Below are positions 23,868 to 35,941 of a stretch of 64,000 nt of DNA, in pieces. Position numbers and translations under genes: made by a program. This DNA comes from Pelodera strongyloides (lineage: Eukaryota > Nematoda > Chromadorea > Rhabditida > Rhabditidae): contig JAANDG010000358.1 of the NCBI GenBank assembly GCA_036852015.1, positions 1 to 64,000 on the forward strand, given 5' to 3'. Position 1 is the first letter of the stretch; the number at the start of each line of letters is the position of its first letter. The notes under the pieces are model-generated. The model was not told the DNA's origin. It saw only the letters and a program-made list of their open reading frames with translations, and searched no databases.

Positions 23868-24411
23868 TTAAACCAGATCTTCTCTCCAAAGAGCAGAATC
23901 GAGCTGAACAGCCATCATGCGAAAATGATTAGTTTCATCGTTAATTACCCAAATTTGCGGCGTCACTAGCCCCACAGTTGTCTTGCTCGATCTCTGCAGT
24001 GTGGACCACAGCTCTACCATAAAAGGCTTAGTAAAAGAGCTGATTGTCAGTGACAACTCGGAGTTGTATGCAGCGTGATTTTCCGCGCATTTATGCTCAG
24101 GAACTTGCCTGTGACCAGACATTGTGTGGATACTGATTGGGGGTCCACCTACACCAAGGGATACGAGGCAACCAATCGTTGTCCGCATCCTGAACGCCAA
24201 CTGGTGTGGAGCGGCAAGTTAGGCGGTCAATCAAAGTTGAACAACTTTCAATCTCTTTTGGTTGATTAACCTCAGTCAGTGAACTATATTGAGCAAGGCA
24301 TGTAGCCATATCAAATGTGCAAGCTGTGTTGCTACAATACATAAAAGGCCAAAAGCGATTCTCGATCGGCAAGAACCCTGACTGAGCTGCTTCACTTAAT
24401 AGCGAGCCCAA
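23868..24411 (-). pseudogene. Possible decayed coding remnant beside the dispersed repeat
   Basis: Two overlapping - strand frames (24411-24097 and 24200-23868) carry protein-like stretches, CTFDMATCLAQYSSLTEVNQ in one and TPQIWVINDETNHFRMM in the other, as if one frame had shifted. No family is recognised. It may belong to the same old element as the neighbouring dispersed repeat. Confidence 0.2.
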
Positions 24412-24842
24412 GCTTCATGCCATAGTTGTGCTTCACATATATAACGAGCCCATGCATCGTGCCGTAGTTGTGCTTCACATATTAGCGAGCCCAGGCATCG
24501 TGCCGTGGTTGTGCTTCACATATTTAACGAGCCCATGCATCGTGCCGTTGTTGTGCTTCACTTAATAGCGAGCCCAAGCATCATGCCATAGTTGTGCTTC
24601 ACATATATAACGAGCCCATGCATCGTGCCGTAGTTGTGCTTCACATATTAGCGAGCCCAGGCATCGTGCCGTGGTTGTGCTTCACATATTTAATGAGCCC
24701 ATGCATCGTGCCGTTGTTGTGCTTCACATATTAGCGAGCCCAGGCATCATGCCGTATTGTGCTTCACATATTTGACGAGCCCATGTATCGTGCCGTAGTT
24801 GTGCTTCACATATCAGCGAGCGCAGGCATCATGCCGTAATTG
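24395..24842. repeat. 42-base minisatellite with a 168-base higher-order period
   Basis: About ten and a half copies of a unit like GCGAGCCCAGGCATCGTGCC + GT-GTTGTGCTTCACATATT. Units alternate AGCGAGCCCA(A/G)GC and AACGAGCCCATGC, and a block of four units (with CACTTAATAGCG at its start) repeats almost exactly, giving a higher-order repeat. Confidence 0.88.
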
Positions 24843-24844
24843 TA

Positions 24845-25465
24845 ATTGCCTCTGAGAATGATTAAAACCCATCCGTAGATGGTTGATGCGCAATTTTACG
24901 CACAGCAACTGCATTGACGTTGATCGTTGACCGTTACTGGATCAACACCAATGCTATCAGCACACTAGGAGCTCGTCAGATATAGGCTGCCGTAGGTAGC
25001 TGAGCCTATTCTTAGGAATGGACGGCTCGAAAGCCAAATAATACGCTACTGCATCAAGATGCAATTTCAATTCGTAAAGATTTTAGATTGATATCGTTCC
25101 ATTGATGGTGGAACCGGAGTCTATCAGTGATACGCTTCACTCAACTCTATAAAGCTACATTTGCAATTGCCTGTGGAGATGGCTCATACGCAATTTTACG
25201 CAATGACTTGATGCGTACTTCTGCGCACGGAAGAGTGGTGGCCATTTAGCCAAATCCGAATGTCTCAGCAAATTAGGTGCTGAAAGCATCTGCAGGAGTA
25301 GCTAATCCCATTCTTAGGAATAGCCGGCTCGAGAGCCATAGAATCCGCTAATGCACTGACGGTGATGTTCGTTGTGATCACATTTACCAATACACTACGA
25401 TCCCGACCCGAGAGCAGGCTGCCGGAAGTAGCTCATTCGATTCTTGAGTATAGCTGAGGAGCCGG
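24845..25465. repeat. Degenerate tandem repeat, unit about 290 bases, two to three copies
   Basis: GCAATTTTACGCA, CAGC-(A)-ACTAGGAGCT, GGCTGCCGTAGGTAGCTGA and ATTCTTAGGAATG-CGGCTCGA occur at about 24890-25040, again at 25190-25340, and in part at 25420-25460. No gene seen. Confidence 0.6.
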
Positions 25466-25469
25466 TTGA

Positions 25470-27180
25470 TTATCATTGCATTTATATTTGCTTGTTACTG
25501 TTGTTTGCGTTATTTGTTTGTTTAAAATATATAATTTTTGCTATTCCCTCTGAATAACCAGGGGACGGCATAAATCAAGGATTCTGCTGCGTTGTGCGGT
25601 ACGCACTGCCGAAAGCAAACCGCAACAAGCGGAGACGTACACATAAAAGGTGATAAAGGGAGACTGCAGATGCAGCAAACTACATATCAATAATAATTGT
25701 TGACTTCTGAATAGAGATGCAAGCGCGAGATAATACTGGGCATAGAATACCCACGGTGGGTCTTTCCGAAATAACAAAAGTAAACTTCTAAGTTGCAAAA
25801 CAATTGCTGGGATACCATATCAATGCGAACAGTGGGCGAGAAAGCAAGCCGTAGGGAATCAAATTCTGACGTCAAGATATGCTGACTTTGCTTGTGAGTT
25901 CCCCCCAAATAAGAGTGCGTTGATTAGTAAGAGGATGCGATACGATCAGCGTAAGACAAAATGAGAGAGTGTGTAAAGAACGAGACTTAGAATTCAAATT
26001 TGAATATGTGCATATGCACGCGAACAAAAATGGGAACATTTTGACTATGCACCAAAATAGAGTGATTGAACTTGAGAAAGCGCAACTAAAACGTAAACGA
26101 CTGTAATCTAATCTTCACAAAAAACAAAGATTTTGAAACATAAAATACATCAAGGAACTAGGAACCGGAAACGGAACCATAGAAGTAGTGCCACAGTAAG
26201 ATACAGGGGAAAAAACTGAATAAAGCTCAAGCGTACTATAATACTGCAAGGGTAAGGAACGCCAAAATGCGCAACTAAACACTGAACACGCGCACGCTAC
26301 GCCAGATTGACAAAAAGCGGCAAAAATTTAACCGAAAAAAACACTTTCGTATGCGTAAGAAAGGAAATGTACCGATGTACCGCCTTTCCAAAAATGAAGG
26401 ATTAAAAAAACCGCACTTGCGTATGAACTGAGTACGAACTGAGCGACCTATTTTACCATACGCCATACGCGTACTGTACTACCAACCGAAAACTGAAATT
26501 GTATAAAGGTTTGGACGCCGATAGCCGATAGCTGAATGAGCAACTACTTTCAAGACATGTGAAATGAAGGATAGCAAGACCCACAGCCAAACGCAAGGCA
26601 AAAGCACGTCACCACGCTGTGACCATATAGTATAATACCCAAAACTAACTGCGATATCAATTTTTCTGAACGAAATACGCCTAATGACCAAGGAAACAAT
26701 CATCAAAATGAACTGTGCACGACTTTTTAGTCAAAGGTAACCCAGAGTAAAGTTTCGTGAACCTCGAAACCAAAGGAAATAGTAAAGGTCGTCAAGATTC
26801 CAGAAATAATGTAAATCCACGATATTTTTGCATTTCGGAACCAATGCACTTGCAAGTTAGGAATACTATTTAAAACCGACGTACTTAAACTGGAAGTGCC
26901 ATGAATCTAATAAAACGCGTATGGAAGTACAAGCGACTGAAATACCATTTTGTACGTAGGAACTGGTTAGACTATGAATCAAGGGAGTAAACAAATAAAT
27001 ATATGTCCATGGGATGTAGTAGGAAAGATGCACGCAAAAAAGTACTGAAACGCGCAAGGTTACCGCACAAAAACGAAAACGTTTTCTGAGCTGACAATAA
27101 AATAATGCCAGAAGGAACTGTGAAAATACCTGCCCGAAACCAAACTGGGATGCGACAATGAGGGAGCCCGTGAGTGAGCT
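25470..27180. other. No supported gene
   Basis: AT-rich DNA with several 60-85 codon open frames on the - strand (for example 25908-25687) but without convincing splice partners or family motifs. I see nothing I would annotate. Confidence 0.4.
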
Positions 27181-27182
27181 AA

Positions 27183-27422
27183 CTGCGAAAGAAAGTAAGC
27201 CCGTGATACAACTGCGAAAATAGGTAAAGCCCGTGACATAACTGCTAAAATGAGTAAGCCCGTGATCTGACTGCGAAGTAAGCCCGTGATGCAATTGCGA
27301 AAATAGGTAAAGACCGATAATATAACTGCGAAAATGAGTAAGCCCGTGATCTGACTGCGAAAGTAAGCGCGTGATATCTGCGAAAATAGGTAAGGTCAGT
27401 GATTTAACTGCGAAAAAAGCGC
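27183..27422. repeat. Minisatellite, unit about 30 bases in blocks of about 88
   Basis: Units such as GTAAGCCCGTGATCTGACTG and GCGAAAATAGGTAAAGCCCG repeat about eight times. They keep a long - strand frame open (27450-26866) with the repeated peptide SQSDHGLTHF, so that frame is explained by the repeat, not by a gene. Confidence 0.75.
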
Positions 27423-28222
27423 ACCAAAATATAATGCATACCGATACCAAACGCGAAATCCCGAATGCGCATGCAGAATGCGCCTTTTTGCAAAGAACGA
27501 ATGAAGTTGTGTGCCAAAAGTGCCAGCTAATAATTGATGCGTAAATTTAATACAAAGTTGCACTGGAGTGAAGCCCTTCCTTACGGTTACTGCTCGAGTG
27601 CTTGTTGTGCCACTATAGAGAGAATATAATACCGATGCTGAGAGTTGATCTGCCAAATGTGCAAAGTAAAGAGACATATATAGAGGGACAGAGATAGAAT
27701 AGTACACAAGAGAGACAGAGAGAAGGAGAAGGACAGATATATGAGATATAATAATATTCCAGAGAGACAGAGAGAAGGAGAAGAGGATAAAACACTGCAA
27801 TGCAGAGGGATAGAGAATGAAAATAACGCAAGTCATGCGAGCCACTATACCGTACTCAAATTCGCAACACCGCAAGCCGTTATCCGACTGAGAAATAGAG
27901 AAGCCCATAGAAAGAATTCTCAAAAACTCTTCAGATTGCTGGCTTCAGCAAAATATTCCCACATTCACACACACACACATAACTATCCCCTTTGAAGAAG
28001 AAAAAAGGCATTAAAAGCCGGCCACTACACACTACTACTACAGACTCCAATACTTTCACCTACAAAATGAAAAATAAACGAACACCTCCATATACTTATA
28101 ATCCATCCGTCAGTTAAAATAACAAATAAGTTGAATCCATAATTAAGTAGTACAGTAGTATCTTAGCTCAAGGGAATAAAAAAAGTGTAAACCAGCCCGT
28201 CCTCTCCAACTCCATTACAAAT

Positions 28223-31200
28223 CTACTCATCGTCTTCGTCTTCAAACGCTTTCTCAAGAGCATCTTCCTGAAACCAATAATTAGTAGATATAGTGAGCGA
28301 ACCGCAGAGCGGTATAACATCCGTTTTGTGAACCGTATTTGGAACTCTCTATTCCCATGCATTGTGCGCAGATAAACGCACGATTTTCTACTCTAATTAT
28401 ATTCATTCACATAAAACATGAAAATGAAGTTGCTCAAAACGGGCCAAAGCTCCCCGTTTCAAAAACCGGCTGTAATACCGCATTAACTAGCACTCGCCCA
28501 TTCCGGTACGTGATTGGTACTGTGACGATAGGGGAGGCGCAGTACCCCGCATCCTAATTTTCGATCATTTCAACTTGTTTAAGCATGAGCTTAATCCAGT
28601 GTAAAACAAGTCTTTCATGACATTAGCGCTTTTAGATATAACCCCGAACACCAATTCTGAATTGTGCATAACATCAAGTTTCGTAAGCCATATTAGTAAT
28701 CACAGGCAAAGTGAATATATCGATTACTAACTTGAGCCTTAGAGGTCGCTTCATCCATCTGTCCTCTAGACCTCCTCCTCGGCGCCACGACCTCAGGGGC
28801 GTCCTTCTTCTCGGCAGCCGAATCGTCTTTCTCCTTCTAAAAATGAAAATTGCATCATTTTCACAAATATTAAAGCGGTATTACACGTGGTGCGTAAGCA
28901 CCCGCAGATACAGCTAAGACATGCAACCAATAATATCTGTTGTTAAGCCATACAAAACACTGTCGAACCTAAATACAGAGCAGATTAATAAGACTACATC
29001 ACTGGGCGAAAACAATACCTCTGAAGGAGGCGTGACATCCAAAGGTAGAGAAGTGTTCTCGCCCATGTCCACATCAGTTTCTCCGTCCGCTGGGATGGAC
29101 ACCTGGACACAAGAAACTAGAACTTGAGATAGGTCACTTATTACTCCATCAAAACATCCACAATCACCAGTAAGCCTGACACAATGAATAAAAAGAAACA
29201 ACATTTATGTATTCCCTACCTGTCTAAGGATGGGCTGTGGGGCGGCACTGGGTGGTGCAGTTCCGCAGTCCGTCTCCATCATACCACTATCGTCCTTGTC
29301 CTGTCCTCCATTAGCCTGGGTGTCCTTGGCTCTGTCCTTCCGAGGCTTCTTCTCGTCAGGCTCACCATCATGACCTTCCGAGTCCGATCCCGCGGCTAAA
29401 AAATAAGTTCAAATTACATAAAAGGTGGCTGACCAAGGGCAAGTCATGAACCTCGCCGGCAAGGCCGCACGCCGCAGGTACCTAGTGAGCGCGCTGGCAG
29501 GCGTATGATGTAGTTTGAAAGAAAAAGTGCAAACCTCCCAAAATGTTCAACCTCCTTTCTAGACCTAATAAGACTGAATTTAAAATAGGATAACAAGCTA
29601 AATGTTCACTCCACGTTCCATTCAATGATACTAAACACGATAACCAACGCTTCAAATTCATTCTCCGAAACCAAAACAATTGAATAATCATGTTTTGCAC
29701 TCACTCAAACGTTCAAATCTACAAAAGAAGTGTGAAACAAGACTTACAACTTCTCTTGCGGGAACTTCTTTCAGAGCGGTCATTTCCGTTTCCATTAGCA
29801 TCTGAAAGTAGATCGTATGTATAAAGACAGTTAACTCAGGGTATAACTTCCGTGCATAAATGGATGGTTTCCTTAACTTAGTGACAGTGACCGACCGTTT
29901 TAATAAAACAACATGTTTCGCTCAAATATATTAATTTCGAATTGCTTCCGGAGGTGGTTCGTGCGTGTTTTCACGCTCCAACCTGTACCCCCGCAGTTAA
30001 CTAAACAACCACAAATTTTCGAGGGAACAATGCAATGTAGATGCAAACCTAATGCAGTGTAACTGAAGTTCGCGCACGCAACGCACTACTGAAACGCTGC
30101 GTCATCGTGGCACAACAGAGAAAGGACGTCACAGCCGGCGATGTGCGCGCCTAACTGCCGCTTTACGCAGAAGCCGCCAACGGCTTGGAGACGTGCGGCA
30201 GAGGTGCCCCAGGCTTGCCATTGGTGCGCCACGGGTGCGCCATCAAAATAGCACAACTTTCGCGCTCCCGTGCCACTATTCACCCTAGAGGCAAGAGTGT
30301 ATGGAGTGCTATCCACACCCTCTATCCACACCCTGATGTGGCGGATGTTTTTTGCTGCGCGGCGAAGGCGCGGTTTCACGCAGTATGGAACTGAACTTGA
30401 GGATTTACCTGAAGCAGATCCTCCAGCCTGTTGGTGTTGCTGAGGCGGCTGCTGCTGTCGAGGTTGCTGCTGTGGGGGTTGTTGCTGCTGACTCTGTTGT
30501 GCCTGTTGTTGCGGTGGTTGCTGCTGCTGCGGGTTCTGCTGAATGGATAAAAATATTCGATGAATCTCAATCGCGGTGAAAAGTACGCAACATTCCCCAA
30601 AAACGAACCAGGATACAATACAACTAAAGGCCAACTACTACTAAGCGTACAATAATTACAGTAGTTTGTATTTTCTCCACATGAAGAGTTTCTATTGCAA
30701 TTTTACTAGCACTACCACCACACACGTAAAAAAAAAGAGCGAAAAAATCGACAAATAAAATAAAGGCACTTACGGAAGCAGTCACAACTTCGGAGGAGAC
30801 CTGGAGCGACGAGGCCGGGATGACACTACGAGGCGGCACAGCAGAAGCAGACGATGGCACAGAAGTAGGCGGCAAAACCTGTGATATGAAATAGTTGAGG
30901 CGCAGTCCGCATGCTGTAGACATGGTCTCCTACGCGTAGTGACAAAAAAAACGTGTTGTCCCTCCATTTATTCTACTATTATACAATCCTCTTATAAGTT
31001 AGAGATCAAAGACACTAAGGGATGTATTCACAGTAGAAGCACAATCACTACCACCACATACGTAAGTGAAGAGAATAAAACAGATCAACAAAGCAAAAAA
31101 GGCACTTACGGAAGCATTCATAAGAGAGGCGGCGACCTGGAGCGACGAGGCCGGGATGACAACACGAGGCGGCAAGGTAGATGGCGTAAAAACGGGCGCA

Positions 31201-34200
31201 GATGAAGTGGGCGGCAGGACCTGAACATACAAAAAAGTTAACCAGGGCGTGATCCCCACTACAGTAATCACGTAACCAGCCAATACTGTAGACATCGTAG
31301 ATTCCGCATACACATGGTCTCCTAAACTTAGTGACAAAAACTTGCCGTCCTTCTGTTTCATTTACTCTAATAATATACAGAGGCACTTACGGAGGCATTT
31401 ACAGACGAAGAAGACACGGCTAGCATAGGGACGGCTCGGATAACACGACGAGCCTGTACAGCAGGCATACTCACAGTCGCAGATGACGTGGGCGGTGGAA
31501 CCTGAAGACACAAACGAATAATCGGGGATTATTTCGTGTGTGTAAGTCATTCCGCTGATTGTACCCGCTAAACGATCGCTAAACTTTAGCGTAGGTTACT
31601 CAGAAACCCTACGTTATGTGACATGACACAGACCGAGATCACTAACATACAAATGCGAGTTTTCTCCACGGAATGTAATGTGGCAAAAGGAAAAGCATTC
31701 AAACAACAAAGAAACGAAAATCGCTCACGGAAGATACGGCAGAACTGGACACGGAGACAGACGACGTAACAATAGGAACCATCGGACGAGTCGGGGCAGA
31801 AGTCACCAAAGGGGTGGACGACGTGGCCTGAAATGCAGGATAACAAAGTCCAGTTGATCGAGATAGTAATGCTTAATCGGCCAGGTAATCCACTAAAAAC
31901 ACTAACTATAACGGCCTCCACCCCAATCCAATGACTATATGATACCAGACGCCTACGCCGCCTTAGGCGATTTTCCAGTAGATTTATACAGTAGATTACA
32001 GTAGATTTTATGCATAGGGCGCTCGGGATGTGAGGCGGCTCAGACCACGTGAACTACTAAACTAACCTTACTTCCTGAGCGTAACGCACCTCATACAAAC
32101 GTACCAACAAACAGACAAAGCTCCCAATTTTATATAATAAGATTATGTCACGTGGAAAAGTAGGCGGAAAATAACGAAAACTCCAAATAAAGAAAAAGAA
32201 CAAAAAAACTCACGGATGGAGCCACGGACGGAGATGAAACCGGGTGAGATGCGGGAGGACTGGCACGCGACACGGGTGGAGGAACTGACAAAGCTGAGGA
32301 CGACTGAACCTGAACAGAAGATGCAAACATTTAGGGCGTCTAGGTTCCGGACAAACCAATGCGTTGTCGGATATGATCGACCTGATTGTCTCCGCAGAAC
32401 ATTGCAATTTATAAACAAAATTTGGTGAAACACAATGTTTTCACTCCGACCATCTCGGGAAAAGGCTCTGAAACCTTTGAAAAATGCGTATATTTGCGGG
32501 AAACATAACGTTCTTAGCCACATTTTACGCGTCGAACTAATACTCTGTGAAGAAGCTTAGTGATTGAAACACAATGTGTCCATGAAACATTTACACTACA
32601 AACTACACGTACTCTAATTTTATATAGTAAGACACTCACAGTTGAATTCACAGAGGGAATGGGGTGAAGAACCACTGGGTGGATGACACGCGGTTGTGAA
32701 TTCTGGGGCGGCACCGTTGACGTCTGAGCCTTAAGTAATGAATAAATTAGTTGTTTGTTGCCAGACACTTAACTTTAATAAAGATACAGCCGTCCGAGCG
32801 CGAGATAGTAGCGCTACAAAAGTTCAAGTCACACCCCAATAGAGTTACAGTATATATATCTAGGCGGTACCTTACCTGTGACTCGGTCCCCTTGACTCGT
32901 TTCGGCTCATTTCCAACTACATCTTTTCCCAAAGTCGAACCACCTAAATATCAAATGTATACTGTCGCTGCAAACAAATTTGGAAATGCTGAAAATTTCC
33001 TAATAAAGCAGCAAATGCACAGAATTCCTCCTTTCTCGCCACTAAAATCAAGAATCAGAGCAACGTATTGCGCGAATCGACAAAGCACAAGAACCACTCA
33101 AAAATACACAGTTATAACCGAAAGAATATCCACATCGGATACATAAATAAAGTAACTTACGATCACGCTTCTGAGGGCCGTTGCCTGGCAAAGGGCTATA
33201 CGGCGAGCGAGGGTGAGCGGAGGCGGCAAAAGGAGTCGGTGGGTGGAGTACAGGGCGGGCAAGAGCAGGGACCGCGGTCGAAGGAGGCGCACTGGTCTGG
33301 ACATTGGGGGGCACGCGCAGGCGTCTCAACTCTCCTTCCAAAACGCGGATCTTCCTCTCCATGCTGAAATAAATGTATAAATAAGCTGGTACGCAGCCGT
33401 ATTCAACCCCCCCCCCCTAATAGCTTTCACTATCAATAAAATTTTTACTAATCAAGTTAGCAAATTAAGTGTGTTTGGGCTATAGACGTACGAATCCCAT
33501 CAGAGCGACAAACAAGTACAGTAGTACCAATGAAATTGACCTTACAATAATATGTACAGTTGCATTACTCTATAACCCCACATTTACACATCCACAATAA
33601 ACGCTATGATGGGAAAAGTTGTGGATTTAGAGAGAGCGTTTAATAAGGTAATTGTCGAAACCATAGATCATTAATTCGCAAATAGTGAAACAACTTACGA
33701 GTCCGAATCCCTATTGACGATCCGGTAGTTAGCCTGCAAGTCGTCCAACTGGTCCTGCAGAACCAGGTGGTCCTCCCGCAACTGCGCCAGTTGTCTGGCC
33801 ATCTCCTCCTTGTCCTCAATAGCTTGTGCGAGGGCAGCATCTGTGAGCCTGAGCTCTCCACGAAGCCGGGCAACTTCGGCTGAAAGTAGGGTTTTGAAAA
33901 AATATAGTCAACAAAAAGAAGGAATACGCATTTAATTTACTAATTCAAGGTACGCCAACTATCAAGCCAGCAAAGATTGTGTACTTCTAGGCTTTTCGAT
34001 GTTCCCGCAGTATCCCTGAATACAAAAAGACAGCTAGGTAGCTAGATTTTGGCAGAGACAAGAATAAAACATATGTACTCTTCTTCCACGTACATTGATT
34101 CAAGAAAAAAATAACTAACCCATCGCCGGAGAAGCAATGCGCAAGGGTCTCCCAGCCGCAACCTGTAAATATGACTCTAATTGTAACATAATGACCCTTG

Positions 34201-35889
34201 AATGATATTTCGAAAAATATTCCAGCAACTACAACGAATCGCAGCAGTGGGGAGCCGGATTTCAATGCATAGTGTTTCAAATTACAAATTTGGAACCGCC
34301 ACAGGCTAGTGCAAAGCTATCACAAAACAAAGCAATGATATATAAAAAAACATACAACGGCGCCAATCTCGGATGCAAAACGCTTCACCGACTTCAGACC
34401 GGCCCGCACGCTCTTCCACGGCTTCTCATTCTCAAGCGCCTTCCTCAACGAGCCGAGACTCTTCCTCGAACGGTTGCGCAGAAACTAAAAAAAAACTAAT
34501 TAAGGACCATTAAGGACCAGATCCACAACAAATGTGGACAACTGACAACCCAACACCTAAGACAATCATCACAGGGATATAAAAGAGCTCAAAGCTACGG
34601 TTACTTATCAAGAGTACACCTATGGAGTGAATTTCAAAAGAAACCGATCACATCGGAACTTACCACCGTTAGGCTCAAGAGAACCTTCTTCAGGGTATAT
34701 CCCACGGGCCCACCGTCCAAAGACTCGCACACGGATCTGAAGGCTTTAAGAGCCTTCTGAAGAACAACGGCCATCTCCACCTGAAAACAAGAATAGTTAT
34801 CGACATAGTTCTTCTTTGAAAGCGCTACCGGCTCATATAAAAAGATACGAGCATATAGATATAAGAGTACAAGTAAAGAGTTCTTCTAGAAAACTAAATA
34901 GCCGACACCTTCTTTGGTCTGTAAACATTTTGCACTAGTTGCAACAAATTAAAAAGCATACAAGTTAATGCCACTGGGTAAATAATCTTACCTTCTGAGC
35001 GAAGGTGGTTCTGGCGCTCCGATCGGTCAGGTTCTTACAGACCTTTTCCACCAATCCAACCATTCCAATTCCAAATATATAGGGAGAATTGGAAAGAGCG
35101 CTCCCAGATCGGCCCATCTGAAAAAGATGATGTAAGATTTTTAGTGAAAAGGACAGGTGCATTTTTAGTGAAAATTACTGGGAAGCGACATAAATTTTAA
35201 ATTTTCCAACGCACTGATAATTATGGGTGGGTGGTGTGCATCCAAATGAGGGTGGCGCAATAACGCATACAGAACCAGATACGGGTGCGCGGCGACTTCG
35301 CCCCTTTTCGCCAGGTTTTCGCTATGGGAAGTTGGGAAGGCAAAGGTTCACATCCCTGCCCTCTACTTCTCTCTACGGAACACATCGTCCAAGAGACACC
35401 GCCCTGGATTGGAGCTACAACGAAGATTCTGAGAAAAACGGGACTAAGGATTCTACATGATTAAGTCTACGTGTGATGTGTTGATTGTATGTCTGAATAT
35501 GGTATAATATATGAGGGATACTCAGGGCGTTAGCGACGGACTTTGGGGTATGTCTGGCAAGGCTGGATGAGGTCCACGCATCCCGCGTTACAAGAATACC
35601 AAAAGTTCAACTCTAAGGGCGCGTTCGGGATTGACCGAAAAGAAAGAAAAGAAATGTTCTGACTGGCTGGTATCTCTCATATCTTCAGCATAGTTCAGTT
35701 TTAAAACATTTCTTTTCGTCCATCCCGAACGACATTTTTTAATTTCTTTTCTTTCTTTTCGCAATCCCGAACGCGCCCTAATAGGGAACGGGCTTGTAAT
35801 ACATTCACGTCCCAGAAAAATACAAAATATAGAAAATTTACCTGGGAGAGCACCCTTTCCATGTGTTGGCTTCTGGTCATGCGAGCCAT
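28223..35889 (-). CDS. Unrecognised 706-residue coiled-coil, Pro/Ser/Gln-rich protein, 20 exons
   Basis: Exons (high to low): 35889-35842, 35117-34992, 34780-34664, 34484-34356, 34162-34120, 33879-33699, 33363-33161, 32943-32876, 32729-32640, 32309-32214, 31827-31729, 31501-31391, 31220-31110, 30878-30774, 30538-30409, 29801-29748, 29395-29220, 29102-29019, 28836-28732, 28267-28223. Every junction is in phase and the frame closes on TAG. An in-frame TGA lies just before the ATG. Residues 1-155 are basic and probably helical, about 156-235 a coiled coil (EKEEMARQLAQLREDH-like heptads), 233-509 Pro/Ser/Thr/Val-rich, 510-552 Gln-rich, and 553-692 charged with lysine-rich patches (EKKPRKDRAK, PRRRSRG). 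The end is acidic (AFEDEDDE). Basic patches and composition suggest a nuclear protein. The Pro/Thr-rich style recalls the tail of nucleoporin TPR, but the long TPR coiled coil is absent, so I do not assign it. Confidence 0.8.
30065..30400. other. GC-rich insertion in intron 15 of the 706-residue gene
   Basis: This part of the intron is GC-rich (GTGCGCCACGGGTGCGCC) in an otherwise AT-rich intron and has a weak inverted repeat (TGAAACGCTGCG / CGCGGTTTCACGCAG) at its ends. Probably an inserted repeat; similar phrases occur at 61.3 kb. Confidence 0.35.
35617..35778. mobile_element. PIF/Harbinger-like MITE in intron 1 of the 706-residue gene
   Basis: Ends GGGCGCGTTCGGGATTG and its complement CAATCCCGAACGCGCCC, each continued inward by the purine run GAAAAGAAAGAAAAGAAAT and its complement. 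TAA flanks both sides, the 3-base target duplication typical of PIF/Harbinger elements. No transposase. Confidence 0.82.
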
Positions 35890-35936
35890 TGTTCACTTGT
35901 ATGGAGTCTTCACAAAAAAGGAAGGAGCTCCAAAAA

Positions 35937-35940
35937 TCTG
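35937..35940 (-). other. 5' UTR splice acceptor of the 706-residue gene
   Basis: On the - strand CTTTGCAG ends at 35938, followed by about 48 bases of leader and then the start codon at 35889 in the context AACAATGG. At least one non-coding leader exon, or a spliced leader, must lie further right, towards 36-42 kb. Confidence 0.5.
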
Positions 35941-35941
35941 C

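Noticed and set aside
26866..27450. 194-codon frame on the - strand
   Set aside because: Its repeated peptide comes from the minisatellite at 27183-27422, whose period keeps the frame open; no splice sites or domains.
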